NCBI GenBank assembly: GCA_027887045.1
Contig: JAPCJH010000001.1
Location: 310,001-374,000 of the forward strand
Reading direction: 5' to 3'
DNA length: 64,000 nucleotides
DNA from: Nitrososphaerota archaeon
GTDB taxonomy: Archaea; Thermoproteota; Nitrososphaeria; Nitrososphaerales; Gagatemarchaeaceae
The translations under genes and the position numbers were made by a program. Under the pieces are notes generated by a model. It was not told the origin of the DNA. It made no database searches and saw only the letters and a program-made list of their open reading frames with translations. Shown piece by piece: positions 1-8,096 of the stretch. How positions within the stretch are numbered: position 1 is the first letter of the stretch; every line of letters begins with the position of its first letter.

Positions 1-1
1 C

Positions 2-145
2 TACGGCGGCTCGGGCCTTGCCGTCGGGAACCATATTGAGCGAAAGTTCAGGGAGACGAGGCTCTATCGGGTGGCGCCAGTGTCGAACAACCTAGTCCTC
101 AGCTACATTGGGGAGCATGTCTTGGGGCTCCCCAGTTCATACTGA
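2..145 (+). CDS. Acyl-CoA dehydrogenase, C-terminal fragment
   Basis: Only the last 47 codons are in the window; the gene begins upstream. The fragment opens with YGGSGLAVGNHIERKFRE and ends in LPSSY before TGA. The YGG-x-G block followed by a charged helix and a Tyr-rich end is the usual C-terminal signature of acyl-CoA dehydrogenases, which carry out FAD-dependent alpha,beta-desaturation of acyl-CoA thioesters. The nearby CitE-like lyase and MaoC hydratase fit a shared acyl-CoA pathway. The substrate cannot be told from this piece. Confidence 0.75.
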   Translation, partial: YGGSGLAVGNHIERKFRETRLYRVAPVSNNLVLSYIGEHVLGLPSSY

Positions 146-175
146 GGTAAGCCGTCCGACTTTCGCGGGGCCCGC

Positions 176-1039
176 TCAGCTGCCATCTCGGGTCGACCTG
201 TTGATTATCCCAGTCGCAAGCCGATAATGAACAGCGTCGACCAGTTTGCCGTTGACTCTTATCGCACCGCGTTTTTCTTTGCTAGCCCTTCTGAATTCTC
301 TCACAACTTTCTCTGCCCATCTGACTTCCTTGTTCGAGGGGGAGAAGACCAGATTCGCCATCTGTATCTGGGACGGATGGATGACCTGCTTCCCTGAGAA
401 TCCAAGAGAGCGCGCTTCACTGGCCTGCCTTCTGAAGCCTTCGAGGTCCTGAAGGTCGAAGAAAACGTCGTCGATCGCTTCTATCCCGAAACTCCTGGCG
501 GCGGCGACGAGGAGCGTCCTGATGGTTTGGTTGCCTATGTATGAATCGATCGACCCGCCCACAGAGTTCGCGTAATCTGCCGCACCAAAGGTGATAGCCG
601 TGATTCCGCTCGACTCGACCGCCGCGTCGAGCATCATGAGTCCTTTCGCCGTCTCTACAATGGGCATAATCAATTTCCCGGATTTCTTGTTGACCGAGGA
701 ACAGTCTCCCTCCGCTTTCGGGACCAACACAGTGTGTACCGCGCCGAGACGATTCACCAGTGAGATGTCTCGCACATGTTCAGGGCTTCCCACCGGGTTG
801 ACCCTCACACAAAGCTCGCGTCCCCCCCAGTCGATCTCGTTCGACAGCCTCTTGATGATGGCCCTCGCTACTTCCTTCTCTCCGGCCGGGACTGCGTCTT
901 CCAGGTCAAGAATCACCGAGTCCTCTTCGAGGGTGGCAGCCTTCAGAATCATCTTTTCTTCGTTGCCGGGGACGTAGAGCTGGCTCCTTCTTCGCAAGTT
1001 CCTGCGACGTGCCAAATCCAACTTAGGCGGTGCTGACAA
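176..1039 (-). CDS. HpcH/HpaI aldolase / citrate lyase beta-like (CitE-like) protein
   Basis: About 287 residues, the usual CitE-like size. It shows the family landmarks in order: LYVPGN near residue 22, the acidic metal-site stretch ILDLEDAVP near residue 44, the Arg-Val-Asn strand (CVRVNP), the Glu of PIVETAKG and ITFGAADYA. Such TIM-barrel enzymes cleave or form C-C bonds in acyl-CoA esters (malyl-, citramalyl-CoA). No CitF/CitD partners are visible, so a stand-alone malyl/citramalyl-CoA lyase is likelier than true citrate lyase. It is divergent from the MaoC gene across a shared AT-rich promoter. TTG at 1039 is used here; a leaderless TTG at 1024 fits the TATA position equally well. Confidence 0.85.
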   Translation of the reverse strand: MSAPPKLDLARRRNLRRRSQLYVPGNEEKMILKAATLEEDSVILDLEDAVPAGEKEVARAIIKRLSNEIDWGGRELCVRVNPVGSPEHVRDISLVNRLGAVHTVLVPKAEGDCSSVNKKSGKLIMPIVETAKGLMMLDAAVESSGITAITFGAADYANSVGGSIDSYIGNQTIRTLLVAAARSFGIEAIDDVFFDLQDLEGFRRQASEARSLGFSGKQVIHPSQIQMANLVFSPSNKEVRWAEKVVREFRRASKEKRGAIRVNGKLVDAVHYRLATGIINRSTRDGS

Positions 1040-1052
1040 ACAATTATTAGCC
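1040..1052. promoter_or_regulatory. Shared divergent TATA region
   Basis: The stretch acaattattagcc lies between two divergent genes. Its centre is about 26 nt from the ATG at 1072 and about 22-26 nt from the TTG at 1024 on the other strand, the spacing expected for archaeal TATA boxes of leaderless transcripts. Inference from spacing only. Confidence 0.45.
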
Positions 1053-1071
1053 TTCCTGAGTCCTAACTAAC

Positions 1072-1566
1072 ATGGGCTCCAGCCTCTATTTCGAGGATTT
1101 CAAGCCCAGGATGAGATTCAAGGGGAAGGTGGGTAGGACCTTGACAGACGCGGACAATATGTGGTTCACTCTGATGACCAACAACAACAACCAAATTCAC
1201 TTCAACGCCGACTATGCGAAGAAGAACTTTCCTGGGAGGCCCTTCCGTGGGAGGATGGTCGTCAATGGCTTTCTCACGCTCGCCACAGTGGCGGGAATCC
1301 TCGTCGAACAGACGAGTGCCAACGGGTTCATGCTGGGGGTGAGCAATGTGAAGTTCGTCAACCCCGTCTTTGCGGGGGACACGATATACGCCGAGTGCGA
1401 AGTGAAGAAAACGAGGGAGTCCAAGAGCAGGAAGGGGAACGGCGTAGTAAGTCTGGCAACGTGGGGATACAACCAACGGGGCGAGAGGGTGATAGAATTC
1501 GAAAGAGACTTCATGATCAGGAAGCGCGAGGCCATCTGGGAAGCCGGCAAGCCTCGGAGAAAGTAG
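1072..1566 (+). CDS. MaoC-like hotdog dehydratase
   Basis: 164 residues with a single hotdog fold. The hydratase-2 signature is recognisable: the D-x(4)-H type segment NNNQIHFNADYAKK near residues 40-52, followed by PFRGRMVVNGF (Gly-Arg then Val-Asn-Gly-Phe). These enzymes hydrate enoyl-CoA; family members include mesaconyl-CoA and itaconyl-CoA hydratases. Next to a CitE-like lyase and an acyl-CoA dehydrogenase, a role in branched C5-dicarboxyl-CoA conversion is a reasonable inference. ATG at 1072 sits about 26 nt after a TATA-like element, so the mRNA is probably leaderless. Confidence 0.85.
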   Translation: MGSSLYFEDFKPRMRFKGKVGRTLTDADNMWFTLMTNNNNQIHFNADYAKKNFPGRPFRGRMVVNGFLTLATVAGILVEQTSANGFMLGVSNVKFVNPVFAGDTIYAECEVKKTRESKSRKGNGVVSLATWGYNQRGERVIEFERDFMIRKREAIWEAGKPRRK

Positions 1567-1588
1567 GCGAATTCCTCCTTGCTCTCGG

Positions 1589-1786
1589 TTAACGAGCTTG
1601 CCACGATCTCCAGTCACCGTCTCGGGCCCCGTGAACCTTGATTATGTGCGCCTTCAACTCACCTTCTCCGTCACACACAAAACCGCAATAGCATCTCAAG
1701 GCATGTGCCTGCTTCCCGCCCTTTCTTTGGATTGCCGTGTAGGCGTGATTTAACTTGTCGAACTTATATTCCAAACCTTGATCCAC
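1589..1786 (-). CDS. Small DUF1059-like Cys/His protein
   Basis: 65 codons. The C-terminal half has RCYCGFVC followed by H-x(4)-H (AHIIKVH), a Cys/His pattern resembling DUF1059 or a C2H2-type metal site. It converges on the MaoC gene with a 22-nt gap. Function unknown. The first 25 residues are poorly supported and the start may lie further in. Confidence 0.5.
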   Translation of the reverse strand: MDQGLEYKFDKLNHAYTAIQRKGGKQAHALRCYCGFVCDGEGELKAHIIKVHGARDGDWRSWQAR

Positions 1787-2165
1787 CAGCGAACCCCCGA
1801 GGATAATGTTGGACAGAAACCTAAGAAAGCGAAAGGTGGTCGAAGTCGCATCCGCTTGTCCGTTCTCTGTTTAGGGATCCACTGCTAAACGGAGTTATTT
1901 CCTCCACTTCGGGCCTTTTCGGGCAAAGGAGTGGCAAAGCGGGGCGAAAACGCGGCCAGGGTGGCCAGGATTCTGCACTAGGAATCCTCGAGGAGATGTG
2001 CAGTGAATGCCATGCCCGCTAGAGAGGCCAGAAAACTGACAATAGAGCTTCTTGCGCCCGTTCCCCCCTCTTAGGCGGACTCAGTAGGACTTAGGATACT
2101 TCATGGGGAAGTCAGGCCCCCATAGACGGAGATGCACGGAAACTGATCGGTCTCGCCGAACCTGA
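1787..2165. other. Intergenic, no gene recognised
   Basis: No open frame with recognisable protein features on either strand. It holds the presumed promoter side of the 1589-1786 gene and the 3' flank of the AbrB-like gene. Confidence 0.4.
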
Positions 2166-2360
2166 CTACACGTCCCTGGCCTGGGGGAGCTTGTAGACAA
2201 CCCGCCGGTTCTCCTTGTCGAAGTACACGGCAAGTTTGACGCCTTTCTTGAAGGCTTCCTCTAGCCCGGTCTGGTTTACTACGTCTCTCGGCACGGTGAC
2301 GGCCCATGTGCCGCTCTTGTGCTGAGTAGGCTTGATCAGTGCTACTAGGTCTTCTGTCAT
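2166..2360 (-). CDS. AbrB/SpoVT-like small DNA-binding protein
   Basis: 64 residues from the ATG at 2358-2360. The pattern SGTWAVTVPRDVVNQTGL followed by KGVKLAVYFDKE is the swapped-hairpin AbrB fold (beta strand with 'VTVP', a helix, then 'G..L.V...'). Such proteins are dimeric DNA binders or antitoxins. No toxin gene adjoins it, so a regulatory role is more likely. Upstream in-frame Met codons lie before the TATA element and are rejected. The start is about 7 nt downstream of the predicted transcription start. Confidence 0.7.
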   Translation of the reverse strand: MTEDLVALIKPTQHKSGTWAVTVPRDVVNQTGLEEAFKKGVKLAVYFDKENRRVVYKLPQARDV

Positions 2361-2385
2361 CTGCCTTTTGCAAGCCGCGGTAAGC

Positions 2386-2397
2386 ATATATAAGGGT
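2386..2397. promoter_or_regulatory. Near-palindromic TATA box between divergent genes
   Basis: The core gcatatataagg reads as a TATA box on both strands. Measured at about 26 nt, it would start the minus transcript near 2367 (AbrB gene, almost leaderless) and the plus transcript near 2419 (2446 gene, 27-nt leader with AGGAGGT). Confidence 0.5.
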
Positions 2398-2445
2398 GAG
2401 TTGCTACCTGTATGAGTCGATACATGGAAATAGGAGGTAATACAA

Positions 2446-3675
2446 TTGGGCCGACTCACACCAGAGAAGATCGAGAAAATCCTTGAGACTTACGCAAAAA
2501 CACTGAGCATGACCGAGACAGCCAAGATTGAGAACTGTACCGAGGATACTGTCAGCTTCCACGTACACAAGTCTAGGGAGCAAGTCCAGAAAGATACTGC
2601 GAAGCAGGTTGGTTCTGCCGATGAGGAAGCCGCACTTGTGTACGCTAGGCTCCAACAGGGCGACCCCATAGTCAAAGTTTGCATTGACCTCCGAATCCCC
2701 GCGCACAGGGGCGAGCAGCATCAGAAGGACTTTTGGCGCCTAACAAGAATGACAAAATTGGCCCGACTCTACGACGAATACGGCGATGAAGGCATCCTGG
2801 ATGCAATTCACGCGGTTTGGGTAGCGGATGAGAAAGGGCTGGATCTTGAATATCTTGCCGGTAGAGTACTCGAGATCGACGACCTTGATGCGGAGTTCGG
2901 TCGAAGCCGAAGTGCCCTTAACCAAGTTGAACAGAGTCTGGCCGGAGCCAAGAAAAACCTCGAAGGCGCAGAGTCTAATCTAAAATCGACTCCGGAACTT
3001 GTCAGCCAAGAAAAAAAGCTCCTCGAAGCAGCGAGCACAGAGAAAAAGAAAATCCTCGAAGCGACGACCAAAGAGAAAGAAATCGAAGAAGGCAAGATCA
3101 AGGAAGCTAGGTACGAACTTGCGGGTGTAAAGTACGAAATCAAGACGCATGATGAGAAGCTCAAAAGGATTAAGGCACTAATTGACGCGTTGACGAGCAG
3201 CTGGGTCCACCGAAGGTTCGAAGGACTTGTCAAATTGATTGTCGAGGGTTTCCTGTCGAGCGAGAAAGGGAGGAAGCTTGTAGGGCTGTTAACAATAGGA
3301 CTGGTGACAGGCCTCGGCAGGCTCGATTACTTCGGCCGATTTGCATTGTTGAATGCAGAGGACGAGTCCCCCGCGACTCAGTTGATAGTCGAGGAATGGG
3401 CGAAAAGAAGAGGATTCAACTCGGTGGAAGGTTTCAAGAAACTATTCCAGAGGATGTTGGAGTCAAGCGTAGATCAGTTGGAAAAGAGCGGGAGTGCGGC
3501 GATAGTTGGGGAGATTGCGAAAGGGATCAAGGAGTTCGCTAACGACAGTGCTTTCGTGCTCGCAATGTCAGAGCAACTTGATTTACTCTCTCCACCGAAG
3601 AAAGATGAACCCAAAACGGAATCGCCCTCTGATCAAAAGGATGATGATGAGTCAGCCGATGCGCGTTCACAATAG
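2446..3675 (+). CDS. HTH plus coiled-coil protein, unknown function
   Basis: 409 residues from TTG, preceded by a strong AGGAGGT seven nt upstream. Residues about 5-45 look like a helix-turn-helix (MTETAKIENCTEDTVSFHVH). Residues about 155-250 are a long Lys/Glu-rich coiled coil. The C-terminal 140 residues form a mostly helical domain ending in an acidic Asp/Ser/Lys tail. No enzyme motif is visible. It precedes a LAGLIDADG protein by 34 nt. It could be a structural DNA-binding protein or part of a small mobile module; I do not recognise the family. Confidence 0.65.
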   Translation: MGRLTPEKIEKILETYAKTLSMTETAKIENCTEDTVSFHVHKSREQVQKDTAKQVGSADEEAALVYARLQQGDPIVKVCIDLRIPAHRGEQHQKDFWRLTRMTKLARLYDEYGDEGILDAIHAVWVADEKGLDLEYLAGRVLEIDDLDAEFGRSRSALNQVEQSLAGAKKNLEGAESNLKSTPELVSQEKKLLEAASTEKKKILEATTKEKEIEEGKIKEARYELAGVKYEIKTHDEKLKRIKALIDALTSSWVHRRFEGLVKLIVEGFLSSEKGRKLVGLLTIGLVTGLGRLDYFGRFALLNAEDESPATQLIVEEWAKRRGFNSVEGFKKLFQRMLESSVDQLEKSGSAAIVGEIAKGIKEFANDSAFVLAMSEQLDLLSPPKKDEPKTESPSDQKDDDESADARSQ

Positions 3676-3709
3676 CGGATAAACAATCTCTTGTGCGAGT
3701 AGTCACTCA

Positions 3710-4870
3710 TTGAAGCGACGCAGGCTCTGGCCCCGCTACACGGAGGATGAGAGGTCTATCCTGCGAAGGAAGTTTCTCGGACATTGGGAGAATCTCGATT
3801 TTCTCGAAGACTTCTGGAATCTCATCTGGGACGAGAGAGACCTGCAGCAGTATCGGCGGGTTGCGAAGGTGTGGAGGTTGAGGCAATCGGGGAAGAAATT
3901 CGGAGAAATCTCGAAGGAGTTGGGAGTAGACCCGAGGAAAGCTTGCGCTCTCTTCACGGGGTACAACTGCCGTCCGTATCTTGTGCACATGTATCTCAAC
4001 CGAAAGAGGCTTGGTAAGCCGAGACCGGGATGGAAGTGGATCCTCGAGAGAACACCGAAGCCAACTGACTCGTACCCGAAGCACTCGTTTGTGCCCAATC
4101 ATATCAGGGCTTACCAAGACATCCTTGACTTCTTGGCGCAATTTCCTGTAGTTCCTGAGGACAATCCAGCGCTGAAGTTCTTTGGACTGGCGACGAGGTG
4201 GGTAGGAGAACGTAGAGCGATATTATTCGGGTTCCTGCTTGGATTCCTTGTGGGTGACGCAGGGAAGCAATACGCGGATTACGAATACAGGAGTAGGCAC
4301 TATGCGAAGACTGCCATGTGCACCAACATGGCACGAAAAGTGAGTAACGTCCGACTTCTTCGATACGTCCAGCTTACTCTCGCGTCCATTGGTCTCTCTT
4401 CAAGGCAAGGTCGCTCGTCGAGAGACATCATTCGCTGGAATTCGGTCACCAGCAATATTCTTACATGGATAATCAATATCTGTCTGGGATTAGACTCTGG
4501 GGGAAGGACCAGCCTTAATCCTGTGAAGATGAACTGGCTGCTAAGCTGCCCTCGAGGATTTCTCGTCTCGTTCTTTCAAGGCCTGGCCGATTCGGACGGC
4601 TACGTGAACAGACGGAACTATTACGTGGAAATCAGCAGCGTCCCGAATTCTCAATTCTATGTGCTTCTGCTCAAATCGATTGGAGTTAATGCCAGATTCC
4701 ATCCGAAGGCAGATCCGCGTCAGGTCAGAATGCCATTATACCAAGGTGCCCAACTCCCAATCTTTAATCCGCTCGTAGCGAGTTACCGCTTTCGCGAAGT
4801 TGTCGAATACGCTCAAAGTAGTCGATTGTTCCACTCCAATCAAACCTTCATGTTAGGTCTGGGCAAGTAA
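3710..4870 (+). CDS. Free-standing LAGLIDADG homing-endonuclease-like protein
   Basis: 386 residues from TTG. Two dodecapeptide-like helices are visible: LFGFLLGFLVGDAGK (about residue 180) and FLVSFFQGLADSDGYV (about residue 290). The second ends in the Asp-Ser-Asp-Gly acidic motif, while the first has a Gly-Asp. This matches a two-motif monomeric LAGLIDADG nuclease. Residues about 1-140 are an Arg/Trp-rich domain with an HTH-like stretch (KFGEISKELGVDPRKA) that may add DNA contacts. It is not embedded in an intein or an evident intron. It could be an active homing nuclease or a domesticated DNA-binding protein. Confidence 0.75.
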   Translation: MKRRRLWPRYTEDERSILRRKFLGHWENLDFLEDFWNLIWDERDLQQYRRVAKVWRLRQSGKKFGEISKELGVDPRKACALFTGYNCRPYLVHMYLNRKRLGKPRPGWKWILERTPKPTDSYPKHSFVPNHIRAYQDILDFLAQFPVVPEDNPALKFFGLATRWVGERRAILFGFLLGFLVGDAGKQYADYEYRSRHYAKTAMCTNMARKVSNVRLLRYVQLTLASIGLSSRQGRSSRDIIRWNSVTSNILTWIINICLGLDSGGRTSLNPVKMNWLLSCPRGFLVSFFQGLADSDGYVNRRNYYVEISSVPNSQFYVLLLKSIGVNARFHPKADPRQVRMPLYQGAQLPIFNPLVASYRFREVVEYAQSSRLFHSNQTFMLGLGK

Positions 4871-5027
4871 AAGTGTCACCAGGGAATCTGCCGCAAGAAA
4901 CGTCCGCGACGGAAACGCGTGAGAAAGGAAAACCCGTCCGATAAGAAGGATTAGAAGTACCAAGTCGAGCTATGGTCAAGTCCCGTGAAGAGCCTTCAAG
5001 CGCGAACGTTTCTAATATTGCTAGGGT

Positions 5028-6701
5028 TTAGGTCCCTGTGATTGGCTGAAGATGAATCTCTTCGCCATTCTCGCCCGCAGCACAGCCACATCCCTGGACG
5101 TGCCCTCCGCGTCTTAGTGTCCCTCTGTAGAGGCCGTCCTCGAGCTTCCTGCCGGTCTTGGCTTCCCATGCTTCGATTGGCATCCCGTACTTCTGCTGGA
5201 TCTTGTCTCTGTACCACTCTGGTATCACGTTGAAGGAACAGAAGGGAATGATCCTCAGGTCTGGCGTGAGGTAGTGGATGTCGCAGCGCTGAAGTCTCTC
5301 CTCGTCTTGATTATATTTGTCTTGAAAGTGCATCATTCCGAGGAACATCGACTTCAGGTGGAACTGCCCGATGGCGGCGTAGTCGTGCTTGATGAGCGCG
5401 TCGGTGAGGAGCTTTGCGAAGCTCAGGCTCTTGGGCTGCTTCTCCTTGTTCACGAACGATGAGATCTTGGTGAGCATCTTGGCAGCCACGAGGTAGCGGT
5501 TCGTCCCGGAGTAAATCTCGTCGGTCTTCTCTTCCAGGTACTCAATCATCCCCCGGATGTCGACAAAGTCGGTGAGCGGGATCAGCCTGTGCCTCTCCTC
5601 GTCGTTGAAGACGTAGGTCCCGGCGCCGCACGCGAAGTGTATCGAAAGCTCGTACTGCTCTCTCTTTGTGAAGGCCTCGATGAAGGAGGTCACGGGTGAG
5701 CACGATGGCACGGGGAACCAGCCGTCCTTAGATATCTCGCCGTTGGTCTGCTCCTCAATCCTTTCGATGCAGTCGGGTATCGTGATGCGGTACTTGGCGC
5801 GCTCAGTCTTGGTGAGTCTGCCTGTGAGCGAAACGGGCTGGAAGTTCACGGCGTGGACGGCCTCAATGTTGCGCTGCCCGAAGCGGATGATGTCCCCTAG
5901 CTCGTGGTCGTTGATGGACTTAATCACTGTCGGGACGAGGACGACGCCTATCCCCTGCTTCTTGCACGCGTCGATCGCGTAGGGCGCCTCCCAGTGGTTC
6001 TTCGGGTTGGTGCGCGGCGTCGTGCCGTCGAATGACATGTAGAGGTTCGAGACGCCGGCTTCCTTCAGCCTCTTGGCGAGGCCGGGGTTGAGCGCGAGGT
6101 TGATCCCGTTCGTGTTGAGCTGGATGTGGTCGACGCCCTCTTCCTTGAGAATCTTGATTATCGTCGGGAGGTCTTCCCTTATCGTCGGCTCGCCTCCAGT
6201 AATCTGGACCGAGTTGCCGGCGACTGGCCTTTCGGACTTCAGCGCGCGCCCCATCTCGCGGATCTGGTCGAGTGTAGGCTCGTAGACGTAGGCCCCCTCG
6301 AGCCCCTTCTTCACGTAGAAGAAGCAGTACCAGCATGTCAGGTCGCACCTGTTCGTGATGATGATGTTTGAGAGGCCGGTGTGCGAGAGGTGGTTAGAGC
6401 ATAGGCCGCAGTTAGCGGGGCAGGAGCAGACGTCCATCGGCACGTTTGCCGCGTGGGTCCCCTTCCCGTCCTTCCAGTAGCGTGAAAACCTATTGTACAT
6501 CTCGTATGAGCCGAAGTAGAGCTCCTCGGTCTCGCCGTGCACGGGGCACGTCTTGGTCATGAAGACCTTGTTGTCCCGCTCGAAGACGATCGCGGGGAGG
6601 ATGCGGTTGCACTCGGGGCAAATCGACTGGGTCTGTCGTATGAAGTTGCCCTTCGTGACCTGCTTCTTGAGCTCTAGACTGATGTCTGCGATTTGGGCCA
6701 A
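5028..6701 (-). CDS. tes: Tetraether lipid synthase Tes (radical SAM)
   Basis: 557 residues. The N-terminal segment carries a rubredoxin-like knuckle (SICPECNRILP, then TKTCPVHG), followed by a Cys cluster (VCSCPANCGLCSNH) and the radical SAM motif RCDLTCWYCFFY (C-x3-C-x2-C) near residue 120. Next come ITGGEPTIREDLP and a long C-terminal domain with further Cys (CSPVTSF, CGAGTY, CSFNVIP, CGCAAG). This arrangement is typical of archaeal Tes, which joins the phytanyl chains of two archaeol-type lipids to make GDGT membrane lipids. The TTG start lies about 45 nt downstream of a TATA element (aggcttatat, 6741-6750, minus strand). Divergent from rpoP. Confidence 0.88.
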   Translation of the reverse strand: MAQIADISLELKKQVTKGNFIRQTQSICPECNRILPAIVFERDNKVFMTKTCPVHGETEELYFGSYEMYNRFSRYWKDGKGTHAANVPMDVCSCPANCGLCSNHLSHTGLSNIIITNRCDLTCWYCFFYVKKGLEGAYVYEPTLDQIREMGRALKSERPVAGNSVQITGGEPTIREDLPTIIKILKEEGVDHIQLNTNGINLALNPGLAKRLKEAGVSNLYMSFDGTTPRTNPKNHWEAPYAIDACKKQGIGVVLVPTVIKSINDHELGDIIRFGQRNIEAVHAVNFQPVSLTGRLTKTERAKYRITIPDCIERIEEQTNGEISKDGWFPVPSCSPVTSFIEAFTKREQYELSIHFACGAGTYVFNDEERHRLIPLTDFVDIRGMIEYLEEKTDEIYSGTNRYLVAAKMLTKISSFVNKEKQPKSLSFAKLLTDALIKHDYAAIGQFHLKSMFLGMMHFQDKYNQDEERLQRCDIHYLTPDLRIIPFCSFNVIPEWYRDKIQQKYGMPIEAWEAKTGRKLEDGLYRGTLRRGGHVQGCGCAAGENGEEIHLQPITGT

Positions 6702-6942
6702 AATATCTCAGCGAACGGATAGCGGTTTGGCGAGCAGAGCATATAAGCCTTTTAACTTTACAGCGTAGGAGAGGTGAAATGATAGTTGATGCGTGATATA
6801 GATTCTGAATACAGAATGGCAATGCGTAGGTTTCCACTGCGTCCGATGATCGCAAATCCTCAAGGAGAACAATGGGAACGGTAGTTACATCGGGCTTAAC
6901 TGGTGCATGCTGACAATCGCCTCGGATTTCCCATCGTTGCTC

Positions 6943-6951
6943 CGCTTATAT
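6943..6951 (+). promoter_or_regulatory. TATA box of the rpoP gene
   Basis: gcttatatt lies about 35 nt upstream of the chosen ATG at 6981, leaving a short leader that holds the Shine-Dalgarno-like GGTGGTGA at 6968-6975. Confidence 0.45.
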
Positions 6952-6980
6952 TGACAATTGAAGGATAGGTGGTGATTGAA

Positions 6981-7163
6981 ATGTCCGATGGTGAGAAACC
7001 TGTTGAAATCTTGCCTGACGCGGTCTACGGTTGCGCACGGTGCGGTACCCGTGTCAGTGGCAAAGAGCTGTCCTCACTTCCCGAACCGACCTGCTCAAAC
7101 TGTGGATACAGAATATTCCGTAAGGTGAGAGGTCGGGCGGTCAAGCAATCGAAGGCTGAATAG
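6981..7163 (+). CDS. rpoP: DNA-directed RNA polymerase subunit P (Rpo12)
   Basis: 60 residues. A zinc ribbon is formed by YGCARCGT and PTCSNCGY, followed by RIFRKVRGRAVK, the conserved basic end of archaeal/eukaryotic Rpo12/RPB12. It is a structural subunit of RNA polymerase. ATG 6981 is preferred because GGTGGTGA ends five nt upstream. A GTG at 6969 would add four residues. Confidence 0.88.
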   Translation: MSDGEKPVEILPDAVYGCARCGTRVSGKELSSLPEPTCSNCGYRIFRKVRGRAVKQSKAE

Positions 7164-7170
7164 ACGAGAT

Positions 7171-7815
7171 TCACTTCTTGTGGACGACGTATCGAAGGTG
7201 CGTGGCGAATGGCGAGTGGATGGCCTCAACGACTTCGAGCGCAAACTTTCGGCGGTCGATTCCGTCGAACAGGCGAATCCCGGCGCCGAAAACGATTGGC
7301 GCCAGGGCGATGTCGAATTCATCGACCATGCCAGCGTTGAGGTATTGGAGGATTACGTTAGCACCGCCAGCAATGCGGATGTCTTTTCCTCCGGCGACTT
7401 CGCGCGCTTGCCTCAGGGCACTCTCGATTCCATCATTAACGAAGTAGAACGTGGTCCCGCCTGGGCGCTCCCAAGGGCTGCGAACTTGCTTTGTCAGAAC
7501 GAAGACCCCGGTGTGGAAGGGCGCTTCTTCGGGCCAGAATCGTTCTCCTCCGTCGAACATCCGCTTGCCCATGACGCTCGCTCCGGTGCGGTTGAAGGTC
7601 GACTCCAAGAGGCTGTTCTCTTGGCCCGTCTCGCCACCTTCGCCAATCTTGAGATTCTGGCGGAAGAACTGCTGTTGGAACACCCACTTCTGGAGGTCCG
7701 TCCACTGGGTGAGCCAGTCGTTGTAACTCGGGTCGTCGGCGTGCGCCATATCCATTCCTTCGGGGGCGATGAAGCCATCGAGAGTCATCCCCACGCTGAA
7801 GAACACCTTGCTCAT
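7171..7815 (-). CDS. RibD C-terminal / dihydrofolate-reductase-like protein
   Basis: 214 residues. MTLDGFIAPEG near the start, VMGKRMFDGGE near residue 85, VFVLTKQ, then DIRIAGGANVILQYLNAGMVDEF are the signature blocks of the RibD_C family of NAD(P)H-dependent reductases. Members of this group are often stand-alone 'dihydrofolate reductase family' proteins of uncertain substrate. ATG 7815 is chosen over GTG 7821 because AAGGAG lies six nt before it. It converges on rpoP with a 7-nt gap. Confidence 0.82.
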   Translation of the reverse strand: MSKVFFSVGMTLDGFIAPEGMDMAHADDPSYNDWLTQWTDLQKWVFQQQFFRQNLKIGEGGETGQENSLLESTFNRTGASVMGKRMFDGGERFWPEEAPFHTGVFVLTKQVRSPWERPGGTTFYFVNDGIESALRQAREVAGGKDIRIAGGANVILQYLNAGMVDEFDIALAPIVFGAGIRLFDGIDRRKFALEVVEAIHSPFATHLRYVVHKK

Positions 7816-7876
7816 GAGCACTCCTTCATGGTTCCGGACGGGAGTTGCCTAATTAGCGTTGAGGACGGGGGTTGAT

Positions 7877-8026
7877 TCATGTCTCCAAGAACTCCGCTTC
7901 AGGGGTGATGCGGTTCAACGCGACCAATGACGTCGCGCTCTTGTAGAGGAAGAAGCCTCCGATGGCGAAGCCTATGAAATAGGTCGGGCCGCCGACCACG
8001 CTGAAGGCGAACACTACTAGTTGCAT
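7877..8026 (-). CDS. Small membrane protein (49 aa)
   Basis: An ATG-TGA frame of 50 codons with two hydrophobic stretches (LVVFAFSVVGG and TYFIGFAIGGFFLY), then a polar tail ending TPEAEFLET. A TATA-like cctaaatc (about 8050-8057) lies 26 nt before the ATG, the leaderless spacing used by many genes here. Function unknown. It would be missed by a 60-codon cut-off. Confidence 0.6.
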   Translation of the reverse strand: MQLVVFAFSVVGGPTYFIGFAIGGFFLYKSATSLVALNRITPEAEFLET

Positions 8027-8096
8027 CCTGCTTGTGATAGATCTATGCTTGATTTAGGCGGCCAAAAGCTTGACGTGGCGGTTCGCAAGTATCGTT

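Noticed and set aside
591..977. Plus-strand frame opposite the CitE-like gene
   Set aside because: Antisense shadow of a clearly recognised gene; no family similarity.
2166..2360. AbrB-type antitoxin of a toxin-antitoxin pair
   Set aside because: No small toxin-like gene adjoins it; the neighbour is a divergent 409-residue coiled-coil protein.
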